Source: Marinobacter nanhaiticus D15-8W (GTDB lineage Bacteria; Pseudomonadota; Gammaproteobacteria; Pseudomonadales; Oleiphilaceae). From it: 64,000 nt of DNA. The translations under genes and the position numbers were made by a program. Below the pieces are notes generated by a model. That model worked only from the letters and a program-made list of their open reading frames with translations. It had not been told where the DNA came from and searched no databases. Shown here in pieces: positions 8,261 through 16,741 of this stretch (position 1 is the first letter of the stretch; each line of letters starts with the position of its first letter). The stretch lies in assembly GCF_036511935.1 (NCBI RefSeq), contig NZ_AP028878.1, forward strand, positions 3,534,001-3,598,000. Reading direction: 5' to 3'.

Positions 8261-9214
8261 TTACTTCAGGCGCTCTTTCGCGCTCAAAAGGTCGCGATAC
8301 CGGTCCTGCATCTTCGGGTCGTTAAAGTATTCATGGCGGTTGGTCCGCATAAACTTCTCGATCTTGGAGATTTCGTCCTCGATGGCACCTACTTGGTCAC
8401 CGCCGGCGCCCGGGACCACAGTGGCCACCGGATTCACCTGACGGGCCAGACCGGCCAGCCATTTCAGGGCCTCGGGATCGCTGCCAAGCGGCTTGTCGTC
8501 ACCCAGGCGCGCGCCCATTAGTCGGTCAGCGAAGCCTTCAGGAGCGGATGACAGCAGGCCTTTCACCATGTTGATGTTCTGCTTGTACTCGCCGCCCCAC
8601 TCTTCCTTCAGGGCCTGCACGGATTCGTGCATGAACTCGGTGTCAGCCTCTGCACGCTCTTCGAGTTGCGCCTGGACATTATCGAAGTGCCACTTTACGA
8701 CCTGCTTCACGTGGTCGTTCGGCATATTCAGTTCGTGAGCAGCCTTCAGGAATTCGTCAAGATACGGCTTGTCATCCTCACCCACTGAAATGCCATCAAC
8801 ATCGAGGTCATACTTTTCCGGGGACTCAGGGACACCGTTTTCCAGTCGCCACTGCTTAATGTCTTCCTCGGTGGCATCCTCGGGCAGCTTGCGGGAGAAC
8901 TCCCCGGAGGACATCTTCTTCTCCAGGTTCTGTGCCCACTTGACCACATCGCTGATGCTGTTGAAACGGTCGAGCTTCTTCGCCAGCTTCTCGTCTTCAC
9001 CGGCCAGTTGAGCGCGCCAGTCGTCAGGCCAGGTCTGTTTAGCCTGGGTGTCGGTCGGCTTATCGTCGCCCTCACCGGTCAGGATGTTGCCGCCCTGCTC
9101 CGGCTTGGCTTCGGTGGTTTCAGTGGTTACCGCCGGATCCGCAGGTGTCTGCGTGGCGGTGTCTTCCGGAGTCGTTGTTTCTGGTGTTTCAGTTGCCGCT
9201 GCTGCTTCAGTCAT
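8261..9214 (-). CDS. Capsid scaffolding protein
   Basis: 317 aa, acidic, without hydrophobic core segments. Residues 1-60 are Thr/Pro/Glu-rich and disordered (TETPETTTPEDTATQTP). Long helices follow, with a basic helical C-terminus (DPKMQDRYRDLLSAKERLK) like the capsid-binding tail of podoviral scaffolds. It lies between portal and capsid genes, the standard place. A terminator just upstream (9237-9258) separates it from the portal block, fitting the need for a large excess of scaffold and capsid. Confidence 0.82.
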   Translation of the reverse strand: MTEAAAATETPETTTPEDTATQTPADPAVTTETTEAKPEQGGNILTGEGDDKPTDTQAKQTWPDDWRAQLAGEDEKLAKKLDRFNSISDVVKWAQNLEKKMSSGEFSRKLPEDATEEDIKQWRLENGVPESPEKYDLDVDGISVGEDDKPYLDEFLKAAHELNMPNDHVKQVVKWHFDNVQAQLEERAEADTEFMHESVQALKEEWGGEYKQNINMVKGLLSSAPEGFADRLMGARLGDDKPLGSDPEALKWLAGLARQVNPVATVVPGAGGDQVGAIEDEISKIEKFMRTNRHEYFNDPKMQDRYRDLLSAKERLK

Positions 9215-9236
9215 GGGTCACCTTTCTTATGGCAAT

Positions 9237-9258
9237 AAAAAACCCGCTCTATGGCGGG
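9237..9258 (-). terminator. Rho-independent terminator between portal block and scaffold/capsid block
   Basis: Minus-strand stem CCCGC, loop CATAGA, GCGGG followed by TTTTTT. The 17 bases GGCAATAAAAAACCCGC (plus strand, from 9231) recur exactly at the terminator upstream of the lysis genes (18805-18821). Confidence 0.75.
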
Positions 9259-9279
9259 CTTCATCACGCTGCTTGAGGT

Positions 9280-9558
9280 TTACTGTTTGGCCTGCTTGAT
9301 CGCGGCCAGGTTGATGTGTAGTAGCTTCACGATCTGGAGCCCGACGAACCGGCGCCCCTCAGCGAACGTGGTTTCACGGTCACTTCCAGGGCGATACGAC
9401 AGGTCATAGGTCAGGCAGGCCTTGTTAATCAGGAAGTCCAGGGCCCGCTTCTGCATATCAGGCGTTGCTTCACCAGAGGCCAGGGACTGGATAGCGCGAA
9501 CGTCTGCCGGCTCCCACTCAGGCGGGAAGCAGGCTGCTGACTTGTCAGGCTTGCTCAT
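9280..9558 (-). CDS. Bbp19-like conserved phage protein
   Basis: 92 aa. The C-terminal half contains TTFAEGRRFVGLQIVKLL, matching the F-x-E-G-x-R-x-V-G-L signature I associate with the Bbp19 family of Bordetella phage BPP-1 and relatives. It lies between portal and scaffold as in those phages and overlaps the portal stop by four bases. The function of the family is unknown; a connector or assembly role is plausible. Confidence 0.65.
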   Translation of the reverse strand: MSKPDKSAACFPPEWEPADVRAIQSLASGEATPDMQKRALDFLINKACLTYDLSYRPGSDRETTFAEGRRFVGLQIVKLLHINLAAIKQAKQ

Positions 9559-11198
9559 TGCATCTGTTCCTCAGCCGCCGCCAGTGCCTGGCCAGCTTTG
9601 CCTGCCTGCTCCCCAATTTCGGCTGCAGTGGCCGCCTGTTCGGCTGCTTGCTGCATTTGCTGCTGCTGCTGCATCTGGGCGACACGCTGGCCATACTGGT
9701 CCTCAGTGGAGATCCAGCGGGCCGGCACGCCAATGCCATCCAATGCATCACGCAGGGCAATACTGGCGTTGAAGTTGGCCAGGGCATTCGGGTCCATCTG
9801 TGCGGCTTGGGCCAGGAACTGGCCAGCCTCAAGGAAGCGGTCGCCTTTCTCGCGCTCGACAGCATCCTGCAGCGGTGACTGGAACTTGAACTGCACATCC
9901 TGACCGCGCAGGCTTTGTGGGATGTCTTCCGGGGAACCGAAGGCACCGGCGCGCATGAGGATGTCGAATGTCGCTTCACACAGGCCGCCGTTGTACTCGT
10001 ACTCCATCGGCTGGAATATCGGTAGCGCCTGACGGATGTACTCCTGAACCCGCTGTGACACCTCAGTGGCCGTCATGTCACCGGTGCCGCGGGGCAGCGT
10101 CAGCTTGTTCAGGTAGAAGGCCTCGGCAATCATGTTGCGCGTGTCGGCCTGCATTTCCATACCAAGGGGGATGCCGTTCTTATCCTGGGTAATCGGCCGT
10201 AGAACCTCACCCAGGCGCTCGTCGTAATCCGAGTCCACCCAGGTGATACCGCCGGCATAGATGCTGATATCGGAGCGAATCGCCTCCTGAACCGCAAGCA
10301 TCGGCGGATTGGTTGCCTTCTCGCCAGCCTCGAGCAGTACGCGGGTCATTGCCTGGATCAGGCGGGCATCAGGCAGGGCCGCAACCGTAGCAGGTGAATA
10401 GGCGTACTGAGAGCCCGAGACAGTCTGCCATCGGGGGATGACATACATCTTGTTGTAGACGCCAACTTCCTCAATGATGTGGCAGTTGTCGACGTCCAGG
10501 TAGATAGAGACAAAAGGCGTGTTCCAGCGCTGCCCCGCCGGGGCTTCGTAATGCTCTGCCGGGATCACGACGTGCCGCACGTTGATCTCTGAATGTGGAC
10601 TCTTGGCCAACTTCTCCTTGGCGCCGGCGCTCATCTTCTTCTCACCGAAGATCGACGCCAGGTTGCGCAGGCTCGGCTTCCATTTGCGGTGGACTTCACC
10701 GACTTCACCCTCGGCATCCTCGGCCCAGGCCACGTCACGCAGGTGCCAGCAGCGATACAGCAGGCCGTCGGCGTCACGGTTCAACTCGACTGAGATGGCG
10801 CACTGCCCAAAGGTGCCGAAATCGTGATCACCTTCCTTGGTAGCGCGGACGAAACGGGACTTGCGGTCGTACATCGCACGGCGCTGAACGCCGGACGCCC
10901 ACTCAAGCCATTTCTTGGCGGAGTTGTCTTCCCGGGATTCTTCCTCGGCGCGCAGGCTGAACCAGTCGTCACGGCGCAGCATGGCGGCAAAGCTGTTACC
11001 CAGGTCACGGCGGGCCATAATCGGGTAACTGGTCATCAGGTTGTCGGCGAACTCATGCCCGATATTGCGCACCACGGTGAAGTCAGCGCGCTCCGGGTAG
11101 AAGTTGTCCGCAATTTCCTGCCACAACTGCAGTAACGACGTCCGCTTTTCGAACAGATGATCGCCCTGCTTGATCAGGTCTTTCGCGCGCTGATCCAT
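9555..11198 (-). CDS. Portal (head-to-tail connector) protein
   Basis: 547 aa, the usual length of the podoviral head-tail connector family (PF12236). The N-terminus has the family features of long helices and NFYPERADFT; the centre has HLRDVAWAEDAEGEVGEV and DMTATEVSQRVQEYIRQ (stem/wing helix); the end is a Gln/Ala-rich barrel (QMQQQQQMQQAAEQAATAA). Twelve copies are expected at one capsid vertex, acting with terminase in packaging and with the tail adaptor afterwards. Confidence 0.9.
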   Translation of the reverse strand: MDQRAKDLIKQGDHLFEKRTSLLQLWQEIADNFYPERADFTVVRNIGHEFADNLMTSYPIMARRDLGNSFAAMLRRDDWFSLRAEEESREDNSAKKWLEWASGVQRRAMYDRKSRFVRATKEGDHDFGTFGQCAISVELNRDADGLLYRCWHLRDVAWAEDAEGEVGEVHRKWKPSLRNLASIFGEKKMSAGAKEKLAKSPHSEINVRHVVIPAEHYEAPAGQRWNTPFVSIYLDVDNCHIIEEVGVYNKMYVIPRWQTVSGSQYAYSPATVAALPDARLIQAMTRVLLEAGEKATNPPMLAVQEAIRSDISIYAGGITWVDSDYDERLGEVLRPITQDKNGIPLGMEMQADTRNMIAEAFYLNKLTLPRGTGDMTATEVSQRVQEYIRQALPIFQPMEYEYNGGLCEATFDILMRAGAFGSPEDIPQSLRGQDVQFKFQSPLQDAVEREKGDRFLEAGQFLAQAAQMDPNALANFNASIALRDALDGIGVPARWISTEDQYGQRVAQMQQQQQMQQAAEQAATAAEIGEQAGKAGQALAAAEEQMQ

Positions 11199-11459
11199 TT
11201 AGCCGCCCAGTTTGCCGGAGGATGAAAGGATGGTGCTTGCACGGCCGGAGCGCTGACGCTGACGAGCCGCAGAGGCCTTGCGCGCCTTCATTAAGGTTGC
11301 TTCGTCGGCGTCAGGCATTACTGTCGGCTCTTCTGGCTCCGGCATGTCTGGCGTGATGGAATCAACTGCATTGTCGGCCGCATCCTTCCCCTGCTTGGCG
11401 CTCTCGCTCCACAGCGGGTTGATCGCCGTTTTTACTACCTTCTTGGCGCTACTCATCAT
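11199..11459 (-). CDS. Small conserved podoviral protein between terminase and portal
   Basis: 86 aa from the ATG at 11459, chosen because it overlaps the TerL stop (ATGA) and has GGAG six bases upstream; a longer reading to 11534 lacks such support. The middle is acidic and Pro-rich (DMPEPEEPTVMPDADEA). The end is basic with RQRSGRASTILSSSG, a tail phrase that recurs in proteins at this position in other podoviruses. Function unknown. Confidence 0.65.
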   Translation of the reverse strand: MMSSAKKVVKTAINPLWSESAKQGKDAADNAVDSITPDMPEPEEPTVMPDADEATLMKARKASAARQRQRSGRASTILSSSGKLGG

Positions 11460-13051
11460 CGTCTCCTGGCTGATTGGTGGCCCATGACGACGCGAGGCTT
11501 CCTGCCAGTCTGGCCGCCAATATTCGATTTCCACTGGTCATGGCTGGAGGCCATTTTGTCGCCGCTGGACCAGGCCATCGTGACTGAATCACCGTGGTCA
11601 GTAGAGCGGCCAAGGCGCTTGATCAGCTTGTCCTTTGGCTCGATCTTGATGGCCGACTCCCCGCCCTGGCGGGTGACCTCAAACGTCGGGGCTGTCAGGT
11701 CGGCCAGCAACTTGTTGCTCGGCGGGAGCGCAATGGACGATCCGCCAGGCTGCGCCGGGTCCAGGGCCTCACGGAAGCGCCACCAGACCTCTGTGCGGCG
11801 ATTGTTGAACTTGAGTTGCTTGTCCTTGCTCCGACGCCGCGATTCTTCAGCGCCTTTGTAGGCCACCACTGGGATGCCGTTATCTTTGAGGTGGGTGTAG
11901 ACCGTGCCGCCGTAGCCGCCGCCGCAGTCCACAACCACTGTCGCGTTATCCCGGCGATTAGCGATCACCACGCCAGACACGTCAGTCCCAAGTGGCGTCT
12001 TCTTGCCCGGGATCTCGATCTGCTCTGCAAACCAACTGTCGTGGCGCGGGGACAGGATGTTGTTGTCATCACCACCCTGGGCCACGTCGACGCCGATGGT
12101 GCACATTGGTATGCCTTGAGGGGGCTCGGGTGTCCAACGGTTCTGTGCGGCAACCACCCATTCAGTGGGTATCAACTGCCACGGATTGTCCTTGATGCCT
12201 GCGTCGAACCGGCCATCGCGATAGGCGTCACGCAATTCCTTCGGCAATGCGTCTAGAACACGCTCGTATTCGCCGTCTGCAGCAAGATCCGGGTTGTCTG
12301 AAAGCTTGGCCGGTATAAAGGTCCTGGACTTGGCGTAAACGTCCTTGCCGCCGATCAGGTGGGGCCCTGGACCGTCTACCTCAATCTCGTTGCCTTCTTC
12401 ATTGCGGGCGTAGTAACGAAGCTCGCCGGGCTTGGCGGGGTTCGGGTGTTTCGGGTCAAGCCATGCGGCCCAGTGCTCGATGACCCACAGCCCCTCAGCC
12501 GTTGTCGGCGGGTTACCTGTAGCAACCACCCGGCACCGCTGGCCTGGCGTCGTCGACCGGTTCCAGATCGTGATGAACTCATACTGCGACTTCAGGAAGT
12601 CAGTGACCTCGTCGAACACGATCAGATCGTGCGGGTCGCCCTTGTAGCGCTGCTTGTCAACTTCCATTTCGCAGCCGCCGAACTCAATGCTTTGGCCGCC
12701 AACCTTCCACTTCAGGTCTGTACCGTTCCAGCCGGAGCGGTCGCCATCGAATATCTTGCCAAGTAGTTCGGCCTCAGCCAGCTTCTTAGCGTCCTTGTTG
12801 ATTCGGCGCAGGATCAGTGAGCGCTGGTGTTCAGTGACCGCCAGGCCGCACGCCAGGGCAGACTTGCCACCACCAGCCTGGCCGCCGTAGAACAGCTCAT
12901 CCGCCTCACAGAAATAGGCATCAGCTTGTGGGCCGGGATTTGGCACCCATAACCGGTCTTTCGTAGCCTCTACAGCCAATTGTTCAAGTTCTGAGCGCTC
13001 TTCTTCAGGAAGGCCCTGAATCCGCGCCAGGATCTCATCAAGACCGCTCAC
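11456..13051 (-). CDS. Terminase large subunit
   Basis: 531 aa. The ATPase domain shows Walker A GGQAGGGKSA (about residues 55-64) and Walker B LIVFDEVTD (about 143-151), with the coupling motif VATGNPP. The C-terminal RNase-H-like nuclease shows GVDVAQGGDD, VVVDCGGGYGG and a late DHGDS acidic site. It packages DNA into the prohead with TerS. The gene overlaps TerS by 14 bases and the next gene by four. Confidence 0.95.
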   Translation of the reverse strand: MSGLDEILARIQGLPEEERSELEQLAVEATKDRLWVPNPGPQADAYFCEADELFYGGQAGGGKSALACGLAVTEHQRSLILRRINKDAKKLAEAELLGKIFDGDRSGWNGTDLKWKVGGQSIEFGGCEMEVDKQRYKGDPHDLIVFDEVTDFLKSQYEFITIWNRSTTPGQRCRVVATGNPPTTAEGLWVIEHWAAWLDPKHPNPAKPGELRYYARNEEGNEIEVDGPGPHLIGGKDVYAKSRTFIPAKLSDNPDLAADGEYERVLDALPKELRDAYRDGRFDAGIKDNPWQLIPTEWVVAAQNRWTPEPPQGIPMCTIGVDVAQGGDDNNILSPRHDSWFAEQIEIPGKKTPLGTDVSGVVIANRRDNATVVVDCGGGYGGTVYTHLKDNGIPVVAYKGAEESRRRSKDKQLKFNNRRTEVWWRFREALDPAQPGGSSIALPPSNKLLADLTAPTFEVTRQGGESAIKIEPKDKLIKRLGRSTDHGDSVTMAWSSGDKMASSHDQWKSNIGGQTGRKPRVVMGHQSARRR

Positions 13052-13598
13052 TGCTCTTTGCCGCCTTGGTCAACATGAATGCAACGCGACGGGCCAATTC
13101 GTTGTCCGAGATATCCTTCATCTCGATCGGGCCGCCGTCTTTACCGGTAAGCTCTACCTTCTCGGCGTACATGCCCTTGTACTTAGCTAGCATGTCTGCG
13201 CCACGCAACACATTATTGGCGTCAAAGGTGTATGCCGGCTTCATCTCACCGTCTTCTGTTTCAACCAGGACAGGATCACCCTTGCGGTCTAGCACTGGCT
13301 TTGCCTGCCTGCATCGCTCGATGGTGTCGGTAATGGTCGTCAGGATATACTTGACGGTGATGTCACATTCTTCAGTCATGGCTTCCATCTTTTCTTTGAT
13401 GTAGGCCTGAGTGTATGGGTGATTCAGGTACTCGCTGCCGTGGCCGCGGCTTGAGTGATGAGCCGACTTTGGATAAAGCGCGCGGTAGCAGGCTGCCGCG
13501 TCACTGCGGACTTCATCAGGGCCGCCCAGGTACAGGTCGGCAAAGTGGCGCATCTTGGCCTTGGTGTTTTCTGTGGGATTAGCACCAAGGCGAGACAT
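13038..13598 (-). CDS. Terminase small subunit
   Basis: 186 aa. The N-terminal helical DNA-binding part contains FADLYLGGPDEVRSDAAACY, resembling the Terminase_2-type helix-turn-helix. A central helical region (YTQAYIKEKMEAM) follows. The end holds VELTGKDGGPIEMKD, where the GKDGGP phrase is typical of this TerS group. It sits just before TerL with a 14-base overlap. Confidence 0.82.
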   Translation of the reverse strand: MSRLGANPTENTKAKMRHFADLYLGGPDEVRSDAAACYRALYPKSAHHSSRGHGSEYLNHPYTQAYIKEKMEAMTEECDITVKYILTTITDTIERCRQAKPVLDRKGDPVLVETEDGEMKPAYTFDANNVLRGADMLAKYKGMYAEKVELTGKDGGPIEMKDISDNELARRVAFMLTKAAKSSERS

Positions 13599-13603
13599 CG
13601 CTA

Positions 13604-13927
13604 TTACCCAAGCTCCACATAGTTCACATTGGCATCAGTGGCGCCCTCGCGAATGATGGCGAAGTGCGTCGCACCGCCGGGCACCTGAATGACGTCGATC
13701 AGGCCGTCCACGAACTGGTAGCCGGTTGATGCAGTCACAGTGACACCGCTGCCACCGAACAGGATCCGGCAATTGGCGCCAGACACTGAGAACCGAACCG
13801 CCTGTGTGCTTGCATTCAGCGGGCCCACGGCTGAGCTAGATGCGCCGGCCGTAACATCAGCGCCATCGCTGACAGGGAGGACGCCACGGTCATACGTGGG
13901 CGTCGTGGCATACTGTTGTCCAGGCAT
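13604..13927 (-). CDS. Small beta-rich virion or fibre-associated protein
   Basis: 107 aa of mostly short beta strands with a QAVRFSVSGANCRILFGGSG core and a C-terminal FAIIREGATDANVNYVELG. It resembles small structural proteins in phage fibre regions, but I do not recognise a family. It lies five bases before TerS and touches the preceding 156-aa gene. It probably belongs to the fibre cassette 13604-16632. Confidence 0.6.
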   Translation of the reverse strand: MPGQQYATTPTYDRGVLPVSDGADVTAGASSSAVGPLNASTQAVRFSVSGANCRILFGGSGVTVTASTGYQFVDGLIDVIQVPGGATHFAIIREGATDANVNYVELG

Positions 13928-14397
13928 TAGGCAACCCTCTTTGGAAACTTTCGTGTGGCCCGGGAGCGCACGTTCTTAGCTACTGAGACGATGATTTCCC
14001 CGTCCGTAATCTGGTACTCCACCGTCCAGGTCGCCGTAGACTCATCAGCCAATTTCCGCTCATGGGTAGAGCGCATCCAGCCGGTGAAGCCCGCAGGCGG
14101 GGAAAGGTAGTCGTTGACGTCATCGCCGATGGGGTAATCCGTCGCAGTGGCGCCGTTCTTGAACGTCATCTGCTCGCCGCCTGAGACGACGGTGCCACCC
14201 TGCTCTGTGATCTCTACCGGGAGCGTGAAGGCGTTGGCGTAGGCGTCACCTGAGTAGCCGACACCCAGCTTCTGGTTCGCCATGATGCTGTTCGAGTCGC
14301 AGAGGATGGGGATCTGCACAGGATAGGCAGAGTACGGCCCCACATAGCCAAGCTCGATGACGTTGGCGCTGAAGCTCCCCAGGTTGAGGTTCATCAA
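13927..14397 (-). CDS. Fibre-cassette protein of unknown function
   Basis: 156 aa, beta-rich N-terminus (NLGSFSANVIELGYVGPYSA). A central region VSGGEQMTFKNGATATDYP and a very basic end (NVRSRATRKFPKRVA) follow. No known domain is seen. It overlaps the 252-aa gene by four bases and abuts the 107-aa gene, so all are likely one translational unit. Confidence 0.55.
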   Translation of the reverse strand: MMNLNLGSFSANVIELGYVGPYSAYPVQIPILCDSNSIMANQKLGVGYSGDAYANAFTLPVEITEQGGTVVSGGEQMTFKNGATATDYPIGDDVNDYLSPPAGFTGWMRSTHERKLADESTATWTVEYQITDGEIIVSVAKNVRSRATRKFPKRVA

Positions 14398-15152
14398 CTG
14401 ATGTCCTCAACCGTGTCGGTAAACGGGATGCCGTAGCCGTCGCCTGTCAGGATGGTGACCGTCACGGTGTCATTGACCGCTGCTGCACTGGATGACAGAT
14501 CGATCGGGCTTGTATCGCCGTTCGCATCGGTGGTGACGCTGTTGGAGTAGTACAACTGAGTGCCATTCAGCGCAGTACCAGCCACAACCCGCACCTGAAT
14601 ACCGCTCTTGCTCGCCTGGTCGGCGCCATCCTTGTTCAGGTTATAGGACGGTAGGCCGGGAATCTCTGTTACCGCATCTTCGGTAGTGATGTAGAACGAG
14701 TTGAGGCTTGTGGTAGAGAAGCCGCCAAAGGGATCGTTTAGCGCCGTCGCGCTTCCGTTGCGCCGGCCATTGGATGAGGCGGTGATAACGCCATCGGCCT
14801 GCCTGCCGGTGAAGCCAGATAGGTTATTGCAGGTTACCGTGACTACCTCGCCCTCCAGGGCCGACAGGTCATCACCAAGCCCGGTCGTGATCTCGACCCA
14901 CCCGGCTGAAGCAGGGACTGTGAAGCTGATGCCGTTTTTCTGAAATAGCAGCGGCGAGTTACCTAGATCATCGAAGGCGCGATAGATTCCGAGGTCGAAA
15001 GTCCCTGTACCTGACCCGCCCTCTGAATAGATAAAAACCTTGTCCAGCACCTGGGCCGCATTTAATGTCGCGATATAAGGCGCCTCGTCGGTGATGCGCG
15101 CCTGCGACTGCGCGGTGCTTCCAACTGCAGTGCAACCTATAGTCTGAGTCAT
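14394..15152 (-). CDS. Beta-rich fibre-cassette protein, 252 aa
   Basis: Residues 1-140 resemble a jelly-roll or carbohydrate-binding-like beta sandwich (SEGGSGTGTFDLGIYRAFDD, then EVVTVTCNNLSGF). The C-terminal 80 residues form an Ig-like repeat with TPV-type strands (NDTVTVTILTGDGYGIPFTD). No signal or catalytic motif is seen. A tail-fibre or receptor-interaction role is inferred from composition and from the FN3 protein next door. Confidence 0.55.
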   Translation of the reverse strand: MTQTIGCTAVGSTAQSQARITDEAPYIATLNAAQVLDKVFIYSEGGSGTGTFDLGIYRAFDDLGNSPLLFQKNGISFTVPASAGWVEITTGLGDDLSALEGEVVTVTCNNLSGFTGRQADGVITASSNGRRNGSATALNDPFGGFSTTSLNSFYITTEDAVTEIPGLPSYNLNKDGADQASKSGIQVRVVAGTALNGTQLYYSNSVTTDANGDTSPIDLSSSAAAVNDTVTVTILTGDGYGIPFTDTVEDIS

Positions 15153-15153
15153 A

Positions 15154-16632
15154 TCATGCCGCCAAATCTGCTACACGTAGCGATGGAATAATATATGGGT
15201 ATCCGTTCGAATCAACCGTGGTTGGAGCGCCATAGCCCGGCAGGTCGGAGGCAATAATTACCTCATCAATAAAGAACCATTTTTGGCTGTCGTCATTAGG
15301 ATCTGAAATGTACGGAACGCTATTCCAGTAATCGCCAATACCCCAGTTTCCAAGCCCATCCCTAGATGTCGGTAGTGTGCGTGTATTCGATTGCTCAGCG
15401 ATCAAGGTGTCGTCAATCCACAGGCGAATGAAGCCCGTGTTATCCTTAGCGACCTTGACGCACAACTGCATCGCAAACCACTGATCCAGCGGAACATTGA
15501 TAGTCCCAGCCGTGACGCCACCCCCCCCGCTTTCGTTTTCGATCATGATGGTCTGTATGTTGGGGTCAGCCCCCGATGGCTGCTGCACCTTTCGGTAGGC
15601 AGAAGGGATTTTTACGTAGACCTTCAACCCGCCGCCAGGGTAAGAGCCGAAATTCAGCCATTTAACGCCCGTCAGCCCCATGTCCGCATCTTTCCCACAC
15701 TCAGCAGCTTCTGCGTCACTGCCAAACAGGTAACCAAAGGAAAATGTTGATGGGAAATAGAAGAAGACCCTTGACCATACGGTGTGCCCAGGCGTCACCA
15801 AGGCATCCATGCCGGCTGACTCAGTCATTGACTGGTTGTTGGCAAAGAAGTGGCCGCCCCCGCATGTTGGCGCTACATCACCGTGGTTAGGCCTCATCTT
15901 CACGCACTGAGTGCCAGATACTGATCGCTCATTGGTAACAAGCGAATAACGCCAGTCTGAATCTGCAGTATTCAGTGTTTTTGTGGAAAAATCGTCAGAG
16001 AACAGCGCGGTAAACGCCCCTGCAGTCGCCGCCGTCGTGGTCGCGTTGTAGGGCGTGCACCATTCTCCAGGGTTGCCCGCAGAGTTCAGGCCTCGGTGCT
16101 CTACCGAATATGTCGTTTCAGCAGTCAGGCTCCCTACGCTCAGGCCGCTGACTGGAGAACCGCCGTCTATACGCGTTTCATATGACGCGGCACCATCGCC
16201 GTCGGTGATTACTCCAGTAATCGATGAAGCATTCACTGATGGCGTGCCAGCAACAGGGGCCGCTGGTACGGCAAGCGTAATGGCATTAACAACCGTGCTA
16301 TAACCGCTCTGAACAGAGCCGTCTGTGGCTGCGCCGCGGTAGTAGTAGCGAGTGTCCTCCGTCAGCGTAGAGACAACGTAATTGAAGTCGCCCTCAGTAA
16401 GCCCCGACGCAATGACAGACCACCCGGTCGAACCGTTCAGGCTGCGCTCAAGCGAATACGATATTGCACCGTTAACCGGCGTATCGAGTGATACGGACTG
16501 GGTATATGCGTCGACTGTGGCAACCGAAATGCCCGGCGAAGTCAGAGGCAGCCCTTCAAGCGGCGTGACGGCACATAGGACGCTTGGATTTGCAGCGGCG
16601 CCCCTTGTGTCCCACTGTTGGTTATTCGCCAT
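15154..16632 (-). CDS. Tail fibre-like protein with FN3 modules and a lectin/lyase-like C-terminal domain
   Basis: 492 aa. Residues about 30-120 and 120-205 are two fibronectin-III-like modules (SYSLERSLNGSTGWSVIASG and AASYETRIDG, each ending in a Tyr-rich strand such as TRYYYRGAA). From about 215 a large beta-sandwich follows, with LFSDDFSTKTL, VWSRVFFYFPSTF and WFFIDEVIIASDLPGYG, resembling concanavalin-like or polysaccharide-lyase-like folds that bind glycans. It could recognise or cut a surface polysaccharide. It stands next to the ATP-grasp cargo gene on the opposite strand. Confidence 0.65.
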   Translation of the reverse strand: MANNQQWDTRGAAANPSVLCAVTPLEGLPLTSPGISVATVDAYTQSVSLDTPVNGAISYSLERSLNGSTGWSVIASGLTEGDFNYVVSTLTEDTRYYYRGAATDGSVQSGYSTVVNAITLAVPAAPVAGTPSVNASSITGVITDGDGAASYETRIDGGSPVSGLSVGSLTAETTYSVEHRGLNSAGNPGEWCTPYNATTTAATAGAFTALFSDDFSTKTLNTADSDWRYSLVTNERSVSGTQCVKMRPNHGDVAPTCGGGHFFANNQSMTESAGMDALVTPGHTVWSRVFFYFPSTFSFGYLFGSDAEAAECGKDADMGLTGVKWLNFGSYPGGGLKVYVKIPSAYRKVQQPSGADPNIQTIMIENESGGGGVTAGTINVPLDQWFAMQLCVKVAKDNTGFIRLWIDDTLIAEQSNTRTLPTSRDGLGNWGIGDYWNSVPYISDPNDDSQKWFFIDEVIIASDLPGYGAPTTVDSNGYPYIIPSLRVADLAA

Positions 16633-16741
16633 GCGGCCCTCTATCGAAAATTACGCGCAAATCGATGCCCGTCATGTGTAAACTGGATTGCTCTGCGACT
16701 AACGCTAGGCACGAACGCATCACGTCAAATGGAGTTGTTAT

